Of a DNA stretch of 64,000 nucleotides, positions 7,734 to 14,876 are shown piece after piece. Both the position numbers and the translations under genes were made by a program. The number at the start of each line of letters is the position of its first letter. Within the stretch, counting starts at the first letter, position 1. The notes below the pieces were generated by a model, which ran no database searches, was not told the origin of the DNA, and saw only the letters and a list, made by a program, of their open reading frames with translations. This DNA is from Nonomuraea guangzhouensis (GTDB taxonomy: Bacteria; Actinomycetota; Actinomycetes; Streptosporangiales; Streptosporangiaceae). Where the stretch lies: the NCBI RefSeq assembly GCF_019396345.1, contig NZ_JAHKRM010000022.1:1-64000 (forward strand), read 5' to 3'.

Positions 7734-8683
7734 ACCAGGATCTGCCCGAGGAGGCTCTCGACGACGGCGAGGAAGCCCTGCAGGCGGACATCGACGAGTT
7801 CGTCACCCTGGATCGCAAAGGCCCTTGGAGGCTCGCCCTTCTGGTCGCCAGGCGAGTCACGCCCGGCGAGGGCAACGGCGTGAGAATCGACTACCAGCCC
7901 CGGAGCGGCCTGAACGCCTTCCGGCGCATCAGCGCCGGAGAGTTCGCCCGCCGGGCCAGGACTGCACCCAGGCGCGTCATAGCCCTGTTGGATGCGTGGA
8001 ATCGGCTCGCCGCCGACGGCGTCGTCCCGCCCGCCGCCGCCCTGCGCCCGGACACGACCATCGAGTCTCCTGATACCGGGGAGTATCCCTTTTACGGCAA
8101 GAACGGCTACTACCGCAGCTGGGAGGCCACGGGTCTGTCGACCGAGCGGCGTGATGCGGTCGAGAAAGAAGCGGAAAAGAGCGGGACCCGGCCGTCGGCC
8201 ATCACCTATGTCATGACACATCCCACAGCAGTCAAGACTGCTCTGCTGGCCGATGAGGCGACCCGGAGGACGGCGCGGGAGGCCCTGCAGGAGTTCGAAG
8301 CCCGCCAGGCCGCCGCAGATGCCGAAGACCGCGCCGCGGCCGCCGAGGTCGCCAGCGAGCGGCAGCGCGAATACGACGACGTCATCCGCGCCGAGCGGGA
8401 CGCCTATGCCGCACAAGCCCGCCAAGCCAGCGAGGGATCGCAGGCCGAGGCGTCCATGGACGTCTTCAACGCCATGGCCGAGATCCGCATGGCCGCCTCA
8501 CGGGCGCTGGCGTTGCTGAGCAAGCAGCAGATCAACTTCACCTCGGACCGCGCCCAGGCCATCGCGGAGTTGTGTGACGGCGCCGAGGCGGCGATCGCCG
8601 CCGTTCGTGACATGGCCACCGGCGCTGCTCTGGACGACGCCGCGCTCGCGGCTTTCATGGACGAGAACGGGAAATTCCTGTGA
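7730..8683 (+). CDS. Cargo protein 2, function unknown
   Basis: The product is 317 residues from the ATG at 7730, which overlaps the upstream stop. A start at 6920 in this frame would merely shadow cargo gene 1. The N-terminus is acidic. ISAGEFARRARTAPRRVIAL followed by LDAWNRLAADGVVPPAAALRP resembles a DNA-binding/partition-like module of actinobacterial mobile elements. The middle (about 175-250) is an Ala/Glu/Arg-rich helix, probably a coiled coil. The C-terminus is helical. The stop overlaps cargo gene 3 by GTGA. The tight coupling suggests the products form one complex or pathway. No enzyme motif is visible. Confidence 0.6.
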   Translation: MNQDLPEEALDDGEEALQADIDEFVTLDRKGPWRLALLVARRVTPGEGNGVRIDYQPRSGLNAFRRISAGEFARRARTAPRRVIALLDAWNRLAADGVVPPAAALRPDTTIESPDTGEYPFYGKNGYYRSWEATGLSTERRDAVEKEAEKSGTRPSAITYVMTHPTAVKTALLADEATRRTAREALQEFEARQAAADAEDRAAAAEVASERQREYDDVIRAERDAYAAQARQASEGSQAEASMDVFNAMAEIRMAASRALALLSKQQINFTSDRAQAIAELCDGAEAAIAAVRDMATGAALDDAALAAFMDENGKFL

Positions 8684-9231
8684 GCCGCCGCCGTGATGAG
8701 ATGGGCTGGACCCGCGCCGAGACCGACGTCGCCGAAGTGATGATCTGGCTGCGCAGCAACCACGGCCGCGAGATCAGCTACGCCGACATCGCCGCCGGCG
8801 TCGGCATCAAGGACGGCGCCCGCCTGCGGCGGGCCGTCAAGGTCGCCCGCGTGGTCGCGGCCAACCGGGGCGATCGCCTGGAAAGATTCCTGCCATCGCA
8901 AAGCCCCGCCCGTCGCCGGGTCTTCGTCACCCGCTACATGCGCCAGGGCCTGGGCGATGAGTTCGGCGCCCGCGACGCGATGTCCGCCGCCCGCACCGCG
9001 ATGACCGCGATGAAGGACATGCACCGCGCCACCACCTTCGAGGCCGGCAACGACAAGTCGATCGCGCGCCAGGAGTTCGGCACGATGGCCACGGCCGTCG
9101 ACGAGTGCATCACCAAGGTCTCCGGCATCGACAAGGTCGGCCCCCAGGTGGTCCGACAGGAGAACACCGGCCTGCTCGCTCAGATGATCGCCGCCCTGGA
9201 AGCCCGTCTCACCGAGCCGTCAACAGGCTGA
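8680..9231 (+). CDS. Cargo protein 3, winged-HTH-like, function unknown
   Basis: The product is 183 residues from a GTG overlapping the upstream stop. Residues about 10-60 (AEVMIWLRSNHGREISYADIA, then a basic ARLRRAVKVARVV) look like a winged helix with a recognition helix. The rest is helical with few cysteines and no catalytic motif. It is the third gene of the overlapping cargo series and is followed by a 73-bp gap. The family is not recognised. Confidence 0.6.
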   Translation: MSRRRDEMGWTRAETDVAEVMIWLRSNHGREISYADIAAGVGIKDGARLRRAVKVARVVAANRGDRLERFLPSQSPARRRVFVTRYMRQGLGDEFGARDAMSAARTAMTAMKDMHRATTFEAGNDKSIARQEFGTMATAVDECITKVSGIDKVGPQVVRQENTGLLAQMIAALEARLTEPSTG

Positions 9232-9304
9232 CCAGGGCCGCCCCCGTGTCCTGCCAGCCGCCCCGGACACGCCTCGCAATCCGACGACCAGCCAGGAGCC
9301 CATC

Positions 9305-9562
9305 GTGACCCCGCTCGAACACACCCTCGCCAAAGCACTCACCGAGGTCGTCATCAGACTGGACCTCAGCGACGACGACGCCATCACGCCCGAGGCCACG
9401 ATGCAGGTGATCGAGCCGGTGGCCGCCCTGCTGCAGGACCTCCCCGAGCGGGACCGGCAAGCTCTCGCCGAGCTGATCAACCAGTTCGCGCACCAGGAAA
9501 CCGACCCTGAGCGGCAGCTGACCGCCTGGGAAGCGCCCGAAACCCTGGGCCTCCTGGTCTGA
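9305..9562 (+). CDS. Cargo protein 4, small acidic protein
   Basis: The product is 85 residues, very acidic and leucine-rich (LAKALTEVVIRLDLSDDDAI, ALAELINQFAHQ). It starts at GTG 9305, with AGGAG 8 bp upstream. It has no signal peptide or membrane segment. It ends the plus-strand cargo operon; a weak CCCC/GGGG hairpin near 9594-9612 separates it from the convergent gene. It could be a small partner or antitoxin-like inhibitor of the upstream proteins, but nothing in the sequence proves that. Confidence 0.5.
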   Translation: MTPLEHTLAKALTEVVIRLDLSDDDAITPEATMQVIEPVAALLQDLPERDRQALAELINQFAHQETDPERQLTAWEAPETLGLLV

Positions 9563-9596
9563 GAGTGTGTCCTCAGTACAACAACCAGACTTTCCC

Positions 9597-10415
9597 CTAG
9601 CGTTGATTGGGGAGTCTTCGCTCCATTTCGAATAGGAGGTCTCGAGCCTCCTTCAGGGTGCTTCGGCCAGGCTGTCGGGACTGGGGATGGGCGATCCAGT
9701 CGCGGACACTCTTCGCGAAGGCCACCTGGAAGCGCTCCATTCCGCTTGCGCCAGTCAGCCAGGCGACACCGTCGTGCCGAGCCTGAGGACGGCGCCGCAT
9801 CAGTCGCTCCCATATTTGAAGGATCTCTCGCTCCAGTCGCAAGGCCTTCTCAGAGCGCTCAACCGGGTCCGTGGCCGGCTGAGGATTTGCGGCGGGCCTG
9901 CCTTGCCTCTGGGAACCTGGAGGCACTCGCACCGCGCGGTTCCCTAAGGGAACCTGCGGCCTTCTGGCTTGGCGAGTTGCGTCTTGAGGCTTCGGGCGAG
10001 ATGTCGGCACTGCAGGTCTTGACTCGATCACCTTGGTCAGCTCGGCCTTGAACTCGGCCGCCCTCTCAGCATCAAGATCTTGGAACGTCCTCATTGGTCT
10101 AATAACACGCATTCCCATGTTCTCGAGCGCGACCCACACAAGATGGCGGGCCGCCCCATAATCAAGGCCGAACTCCTCCTTAGCGACCTCCCATACGTTG
10201 ATCGTTCCGCGCTCGATCACCTTGCCCAGCTCGGCTCTGAACTCGGCCTCCCTCTCTGCATCAAGAGTTTTGACCGTCGCTGGTAAACGAACAGGCACTC
10301 CCATGTTGTCGAGCGCCACATACACGAGACGGAGGTCATCACACTTGAGGCCGAACTCTTTAGCGACCTCCCATACGTTGATCGTTCCGCTCACGACCCT
10401 CCTCAGACTCCGCAT
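9597..10415 (-). CDS. Protein with two IF2_N-like domains, function unknown
   Basis: Two tandem copies of about 60 residues, each beginning GTINVWEVAKE and containing (V/A)-L-(D/E)-N-M-G, then LDAER-A/E-EF, resemble the IF2_N fold at the start of bacterial initiation factor 2. A proline/arginine-rich linker leads to a helical C-terminal domain (EREILQIWERLMRRR, WLTGASGMERF). The ATG at 10415 is chosen. The frame is open back to about 10553 with only a TTG at 10478 as a further start, and upstream LARQAHLLGLPRDELD looks protein-like, so the N-terminus may be truncated. GC content is visibly lower than in the recombinase genes, hinting at a different origin. Confidence 0.55.
   Translation of the reverse strand: MRSLRRVVSGTINVWEVAKEFGLKCDDLRLVYVALDNMGVPVRLPATVKTLDAEREAEFRAELGKVIERGTINVWEVAKEEFGLDYGAARHLVWVALENMGMRVIRPMRTFQDLDAERAAEFKAELTKVIESRPAVPTSRPKPQDATRQARRPQVPLGNRAVRVPPGSQRQGRPAANPQPATDPVERSEKALRLEREILQIWERLMRRRPQARHDGVAWLTGASGMERFQVAFAKSVRDWIAHPQSRQPGRSTLKEARDLLFEMERRLPNQR
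10181..10390 (-). repeat. Direct repeat pair inside the IF2_N-like gene
   Basis: The same 30 bases, beginning TAGCGACCTCCCATACG on the plus strand, occur at 10181-10210 and 10361-10390, 180 bp apart. They encode the identical start of the two IF2_N-like modules. Identity at third codon positions suggests a recent duplication or gene conversion. Confidence 0.85.
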
Positions 10416-10570
10416 GCCGACGCAGCTATTGCCATCGTTTATCACAATCGCACCAACTGGAGCGCCCAAGCCGCGCAACGCCCCATGGGTGATCCGGTCG
10501 AGTTCGTCGCGGGGCAGGCCGAGGAGATGGGCCTGGCGCGCAAGGCGAGCACCAGGCCCGGGAGGGACAT

Positions 10571-10930
10571 CTATCCCTTACCTCGATGACCAGCATGCTT
10601 CCTACGGGGCCTGGTATGTCCAGAGGCGTTCCCTATCGCTCGGCCCGAAGACATCTCGATGCCCTTTGGGCGGTTCGTCCTCATCGGGCCGGCCGAGTTC
10701 AATTGGTCGATGCGATTTGCGAATCTGGCGGAGAAGAGTACGGCCACGGCCCGCAGAATCGCCGGGCGTTCCTTTGGGTGAGTCCCGCGCAGCGCCAGCC
10801 ACACCACAACTACCCGGGCCAGGCCCGCGACTATGCCTGCGGCGGCCAGAAGCGCCATGCCGCTAGGGACAAGATTGCCCACTTCAACAAGATCCCTTCG
10901 CCTCTCCTGGTCGAGAGAGGCGATCCACAT
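10571..10930 (-). CDS. Small membrane protein, function unknown
   Basis: The product is 119 residues from the ATG at 10930, with GAGG about 8 bp upstream on the minus strand. NLVPSGMALLAAAGIVAGLARVVVVWLAL forms one membrane helix, and RGTHPKERPAILRAVAVLF after it resembles a motif common in small actinobacterial membrane proteins. It lies upstream of the IF2_N-like gene on the same strand, near the element's right end. The stretch 10931-11333 to its right holds no convincing gene. Confidence 0.5.
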   Translation of the reverse strand: MWIASLDQERRRDLVEVGNLVPSGMALLAAAGIVAGLARVVVVWLALRGTHPKERPAILRAVAVLFSARFANRIDQLNSAGPMRTNRPKGIEMSSGRAIGNASGHTRPRRKHAGHRGKG

Positions 10931-11333
10931 CAGGTCCTCAGCTCGACCAGTGCATGACTGGTTGAACCGAGAACCCTTCGCTGCCGGCACAACGTGGATC
11001 TCAGAAGTGGTGGGCGACGACCCCTCTAGCGTCGAACGACAAGGCCCTTCTGCATTTCCCCTCACCCTCCGGGAGCAGGGGCGGAGCGTGCTACTGCCGG
11101 TGCAGCCGACTCGACTGGCCCGGCAGAGCTCGCGGCCTTATCCACGAGTTACCCGAACGACCTCACGGCCGCCGACCAGATAGCAACAACCCTACTCGCC
11201 TCCGTCCAAGACGCGGGCGTTCGCCGACTCTGAACACTGCCAGCAGCTTGGAACCCTGGTCGCCGTCACGGGCTGCGTTCGGGTCAACTTGGCCTACGTG
11301 AAAGAAGAGATCATCGTCCTCTGACCTGGTGGA

Positions 11334-11355
11334 AGAGTCCTCCAACCCTAGATAA
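11334..11355 (-). repeat. Right terminal repeat of the Tn554-like element
   Basis: On the minus strand, reading inward from the right junction, the sequence is TTATCT (11350-11355), 10 bases, GACTCT (11334-11339). It mirrors the left end at 2415-2431. Confidence 0.5.
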
Positions 11356-11358
11356 TCG

Positions 11359-11536
11359 CCGTGCCCACCGCGTATTCGGCTGTGGACATTCCGCGATCGC
11401 GGAGCGGTCCCGAACAGCGGGCCCATCTGTTGGCGAGCCAGTTGTGGGGGCGGGCGGCTGGATTGGCCGGTTTGGCGAGCAGTTGGTCTTCAGAGGGTGT
11501 GGCGGCAGCGTTCAGGGGGGTTGCCGCATCGTGCAT
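11359..11536 (-). pseudogene. DUF4244 pilin-like gene, N-terminal fragment
   Basis: The ATG at 11536 has GGAGG 7 bp upstream. After a 48-residue variable leader comes RGMSTAEYAVGT, the prepilin-like signature of DUF4244, with the helix-initial TAEYAVGT motif shared with Flp pilins. After this point the frame enters the element and stops at 11348-11350. The C-terminal half is at 2305-2415. Fusing the halves at the shared ACG gives an in-frame 94-residue protein. It is probably the pilin subunit or minor pilin of the tad system. Confidence 0.85.
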
Positions 11537-12064
11537 GGTGCCTCCAGGTGATCGGGCCGGGCGTTGTCCGGCGTGGGTCCAACGGTGCCTGAAGGCTGTA
11601 TGTGGCGGACGGCCCGAACGTGGTTCTGGGGATAAGTGGAGGCGTCGGAGCGGCCTGTGGATAGGTGATAGGGCACCTGTGGATGGGCGATAGGGCAAGG
11701 GGATACCGCTTGCGCCTGGGTTGGGTCGGAAGCCCACGCTCATCTGAGGCCGGTCTGCCGGGTCGAGGGCTCGGGCGTGTGCTGCGGAGCATAGGCAGGT
11801 TCCAGTTCCAGGCGCAGGCAGGCCCCAGGGCGCAGGTGGATTCGGAAACTCAGGCCCGTCGCGGGGCCCGGGCCGGCAGGTTCCTGGACACAGGCAGGGC
11901 CTCAAGCAAAGGCTGATCCTGGAGCAGGCCAGTCCCGGGAGGCAGGTCCCGGGAGGACAGATCCCGGGGGCAAGAAGCAGATCAGTCCCGAGGGGCAGGT
12001 CAGTCCCGGGCTGGCCCCTGGATGCAGGCTGGTTCCGAAGTACGGGCTGGTCCCTGGGTAGGTG
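11537..12064. other. Repeat-rich gap between tadC and DUF4244
   Basis: No gene is convincing here. The stretch holds two near-copies of GATAGGGCA (about 11667-11698) and many variants of AGTCCCGGG and GCAGGT between about 11800 and 12060. GAACGTGGTTCTG(G/T)GGAT (from about 11618) recurs about 5.8 kb away at about 17411. Confidence 0.6.
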
Positions 12065-12922
12065 TTACGGGAAGGTGATGGCGGTTGCGAGGCCAGCGAC
12101 GATGGGGATGATGCCGAGCAGGACGAAGGCCGGTAGGAAGCACAGGCCGAGAGGCGCTACTGCCTTTACGCCCACGCTCCTGGCTGCGGCCACGGACATG
12201 GCTCGGGTGGACTCGCGGGCGTCGTTGGCTAGGCGGGTCAGGACGTCTGCCACTGGGGCGCCGGTCTGAGCGGCTCTGCTCATTGCTCGTGACAGTTGTG
12301 CAGTGGCCGGTTCTCGGGCGAGGAAGGCCCAGGTGGGGTCTGGGTCGGCGCCCAGGCGGAGTTGACGGCTAACCCACGACAGGCGCTGGCCGAGTGGGCC
12401 GGCCAGCGCGTCTGCCGCTATCTCGGTGGCCGCACTGACCGGTTGCCCGGCGAGTAGGCAAGCTGCCATCAGGTCGGCGGCGAACGGCAGGTCGGCGGTG
12501 ATCTGTTTGGCGTCTTGGCGGGCTTCTGGGTCGTTTCGTCTGTGTAGGGCCACCCCGACGATGGGGGCGATGAGCAGGGCCGCTATCAGTCCGGCTGCTC
12601 CGCCGATGAGTAGAGCGGTGATGAGGGCGGCGCCGAGGGCTCCGACGATCGTGCGGCGGGTGATCGGTTGGGGTGAAGTTGCGGGGTGATCGAGCCAGGT
12701 TGGTGGGGAGAGTGTGTCGGTAGTCGGCCGTGTGGGGGACGTGTCGGTATCTGGCCCTGTCGAGGGTGCGCGTGTGGGTCGCTGTGATCCGGGGTGATGT
12801 GGGCGGTCTCGGGCGGATGCTCCTGGCGGTAGCAGGCGGGTCACGCGTTCTGCCGGGGTTGTCGGTGAGATCCACAGCCAGGTTGCTGCGCAGGCACATG
12901 CTGCGGAGAGCAGTTCGAACAT
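12065..12922 (-). CDS. tadC: TadC-type pilus assembly membrane protein
   Basis: The product is 285 residues. The N-terminal helix FELLSAACACAATWLWI and a long polar Pro/Thr/Arg-rich linker (about 30-85) precede a membrane pair (IVGALGAALITALLIGGAAG). The T2SF domain (DLPFAADLMAACLLAGQPV, then LSRAMSRAAQTGAPVADVL, about 140-240) and a final helix (LGLCFLPAFVLLGIIPIVAG) follow. This is the inner-membrane platform partner of TadB for Flp pilus biogenesis. It lies between tadB and the pilin gene as expected, but its flanking gaps are unusually long. Confidence 0.85.
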   Translation of the reverse strand: MFELLSAACACAATWLWISPTTPAERVTRLLPPGASARDRPHHPGSQRPTRAPSTGPDTDTSPTRPTTDTLSPPTWLDHPATSPQPITRRTIVGALGAALITALLIGGAAGLIAALLIAPIVGVALHRRNDPEARQDAKQITADLPFAADLMAACLLAGQPVSAATEIAADALAGPLGQRLSWVSRQLRLGADPDPTWAFLAREPATAQLSRAMSRAAQTGAPVADVLTRLANDARESTRAMSVAAARSVGVKAVAPLGLCFLPAFVLLGIIPIVAGLATAITFP

Positions 12923-13049
12923 CGAGCATCCGTTCCGATCGGTTGCGCGGCGCGATCACTTGAAGAAGGAGATCGACGCCAAGGAGCTGGTCGCTGCCGC
13001 TGAGGTGGGCAGGCGGAAGCTGACGCCTCTGAGCGGCCGTGGCTGCCAC

Positions 13050-13097
13050 GACCGAGGTGGCCATGACCGAGGTGGCCATGACCGAGGTGGCCATGAC
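13050..13097 (+). repeat. 15-bp tandem repeat, 3 copies
   Basis: The unit GACCGAGGTGGCCAT is repeated perfectly three times and followed by a partial copy, in the gap between tadC and tadB. There are no spacers, so it is not a CRISPR array. Confidence 0.9.
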
Positions 13098-13154
13098 CAG
13101 GTCTGGGCGGGTCATGGTGGAGAACTGAGCGGACCACAGTGTGAGCGGGTCGTA

Positions 13155-13252
13155 GTGGGGTCTACTCGGACCACGGTGTGCGCAGACCGTGGTGGGGTCT
13201 ACTCGGACCACGGTGTGCGCAGACCGTGGTGGGGTCTACTCGGACCACGGTG
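13155..13252 (+). repeat. 37-bp tandem repeat, about 2.7 copies
   Basis: Units start at 13155, 13192 and 13229 (core TCTACTCGGACCACGGTG). The copies are almost identical. The array lies in the tadC-tadB gap directly before a second, different array. Confidence 0.9.
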
Positions 13253-13256
13253 TGCG

Positions 13257-13350
13257 CGCACCCTGGTGAGGTCTGGACGCACCCTGGTGAGGTCTGGACG
13301 CACCGTGGTGAGGTCTGGACGCACCCTGGTGAGGTCTGGACGCACCGTGG
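13257..13350 (+). repeat. 21-bp tandem repeat, 4.5 copies
   Basis: Units start at 13257, 13278, 13299, 13320 and 13341 (core CCCTGGTGAGGTCTGGA, with CCGTGG variants). The array runs to the very stop codon of tadB at 13351-13353. Confidence 0.9.
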
Positions 13351-14061
13351 CTAAGAGTTTTCAGCGCGGGTTGCCATCTGGTGGGTCCACCACAGGCCGC
13401 AGGCGTCCAGGGCGATACCGGCCGTGAGGCAGGCGAGGCCGGGGAGGTTGCCGAAGAGGAAGGCGAGCGGATGCATTCCCAGTGCGCTTCCCATGAGGAG
13501 GCCTAGGGCGGGCAGTGCGGCCAGCATTCTCGCGGTGGTGCGAGGACCGGCCAGTTGCGCCTTGACGTCCTGGCGGTGGGATTGGGCTGAACGTAGCGTG
13601 CTGCCGATGCGTTCTACGAGGGGAGCTAGGCCTGCGCCTACGGTCACGCTGACGCTCCAGCAGGCGGCCAGGCTGCGTAGTCCCTCGCCGCCCTGCTGTG
13701 GTGCCACGGATACGAGAGCCGTGGATACGTCGCCGCCGTCTCTTGCCGCCGCCATCACCGGGCGTAGGGCTTCCGGGTCTGGGAAGTCCACCGCGTTGAT
13801 CGCTCTGGTGAGGGCTTCGCCTGGAGTACGGCCTGCGGTCAGTTCGGCTGAGAGGGCTTGGCAGAGCTCGATCGATGCTCGGCGCCAGGTGGCGGCACGA
13901 CGAGCTGGGCTGGGGCGGGTGATCAGGTGTTTTATGGATCGCTGCTGGAATGGCTCGCGGATGGAGGTCAGTCTGTCGAGGCGGGCTGTGGCGGTGCTTG
14001 GGCCGGTCCACAACCATACGGCGGCTGCTGTGGACAATGCGGCCATTAGGGCTGCGATCAC
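13351..14061 (-). CDS. tadB: TadB-type pilus assembly membrane protein
   Basis: The product is 236 residues from the GTG at 14061, with AAAGGAG 9 bp upstream. A longer frame to 14445 reads through repeats and is rejected. The N-terminal helix VIAALMAALSTAAAVWLW comes first. The T2SF domain follows (ELCQALSAELTAGRTPGEAL, about 75, and SVTVGAGLAPLVERI, about 150). Two C-terminal helices include LPALGLLMGSALGMHPLAFL. It pairs with TadC as the platform energised by TadA. It is flanked by minisatellite-filled gaps on both sides. Confidence 0.85.
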   Translation of the reverse strand: MIAALMAALSTAAAVWLWTGPSTATARLDRLTSIREPFQQRSIKHLITRPSPARRAATWRRASIELCQALSAELTAGRTPGEALTRAINAVDFPDPEALRPVMAAARDGGDVSTALVSVAPQQGGEGLRSLAACWSVSVTVGAGLAPLVERIGSTLRSAQSHRQDVKAQLAGPRTTARMLAALPALGLLMGSALGMHPLAFLFGNLPGLACLTAGIALDACGLWWTHQMATRAENS

Positions 14062-14113
14062 GGATTTACGCTCCTTTCGCCCGTCGTGGTCTGGCCGAAT
14101 GAGCCTGTTGGCC

Positions 14114-14274
14114 GGTGACAGTGCGGCTTGGTGACAGTGCGGCTTGGTGACAGTGGGGTTGGCTCGGTGCGGGTCGGTGGCTGGGTGCAGGTAGGTGACT
14201 GGGTGCAGGTCGGTGACTGGGTGCGGGTCGGTGACTGGGTGCAGGTGGATGACTCGGTGCAGGTGGATGACTCT
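14114..14274 (+). repeat. 16-bp x3 and 18-bp x6 tandem repeats
   Basis: From 14114, three 16-bp units (GGTGACAGTGCGGCTT) occur. From 14167 to 14274, six 18-bp units follow (consensus GTGCAGGTCGGTGACTGG, with small variants). They lie in the tadB-tadA gap. Confidence 0.85.
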
Positions 14275-14460
14275 GTGACGGTACGGGGTCGGATGAGCCT
14301 TGCCGGGGGAGGCACGGATCGAGTGGGGCTCGCCGGTGACGGTACGGGTCAGTGGAGGTACGGGTTGGGTGTATGCGGCGCCGATGGTCGCTCCGGCGGG
14401 GTGGGGGTACCGGTCGGGCGTTCTTCGGTCATGGTCGGGGCGCACGACACGTCGCCGGAC

Positions 14461-14588
14461 GTACGAGGCGGAGGACGTACGAGGCGGAGGACGTACGAGG
14501 CGGAGGACGTACGAGGCGGAGGACGTACGAGGCGGAGGACGTACGAGGCGGAGGACGTACGAGGCGGAGGACGTACGAGGCGGGGGGC
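14461..14588 (+). repeat. 16-bp tandem repeat, 8 copies
   Basis: Eight essentially perfect units of GTACGAGGCGGAGGAC start every 16 bp from 14461 to 14573, followed by degenerate copies to about 14610. Because 16 is not a multiple of 3, all three frames stay open and give artefactual repetitive ORFs. The rest of the gap (14611-14876) holds no gene I can support. Confidence 0.95.
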
Positions 14589-14876
14589 GGGGGCGTACGA
14601 GGCGGAGGGCGTACGTGAGGAACTCTCAGTAATGGTCTGGGCGTAGGACGACGTCGTCTGGTGCGGTACGGACCGGCGAGCTTCGTTGGGCACGTGACGC
14701 CTGACTTGGATTCGGTCGCGGGCTGTATCTCTCGCTCGCCGTTCCCGCCTGGTCGCGCCGCCTCTGTACGGCTGGTGGTGCGGCTGCGGTGCGGTGTGGA
14801 GGCGACGTTTCCGTGACTCTCACCAAGCGACACGAATCCGGTTCACTGCGGCAAGGTCGCCGCGTCGCGAAGTTGG

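Larger units (their letters stand above)
2415..11357. mobile_element. Tn554-family transposon inserted in the DUF4244 pilin gene
   Basis: The boundaries are set by the two halves of the interrupted DUF4244 gene. The element encodes a tyrosine recombinase of 404 residues, a second of 842 residues and a coiled-coil protein of 194 residues, each overlapping the next by 4 bp. This is the tnpA-tnpB-tnpC order of Tn554. Cargo follows: four plus-strand genes (6891-9562) and two minus-strand genes (9597-10930). No target-site duplication is visible, as expected for this family. Short imperfect terminal repeats share TTATCT and GACTCT. The exact crossover is ambiguous by a few bases because ACG and CGAT occur at both junctions. 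Confidence 0.85.

Noticed and set aside
13157..13350. CRISPR-like repeats of 37 and 21 bp
   Set aside because: No unique spacers between copies and no cas genes in the window; these are minisatellites.
13351..14445. 364-residue version of TadB
   Set aside because: The upstream 128 residues are translated 18-bp repeats; a GTG at 14061 with AAAGGAG gives a normal-length TadB.
14461..14620. Possible CRISPR array or repetitive-protein gene
   Set aside because: The repeats are directly tandem with no spacers and a 16-bp period that keeps all frames open, so neither a CRISPR array nor a real repeat protein is supported.
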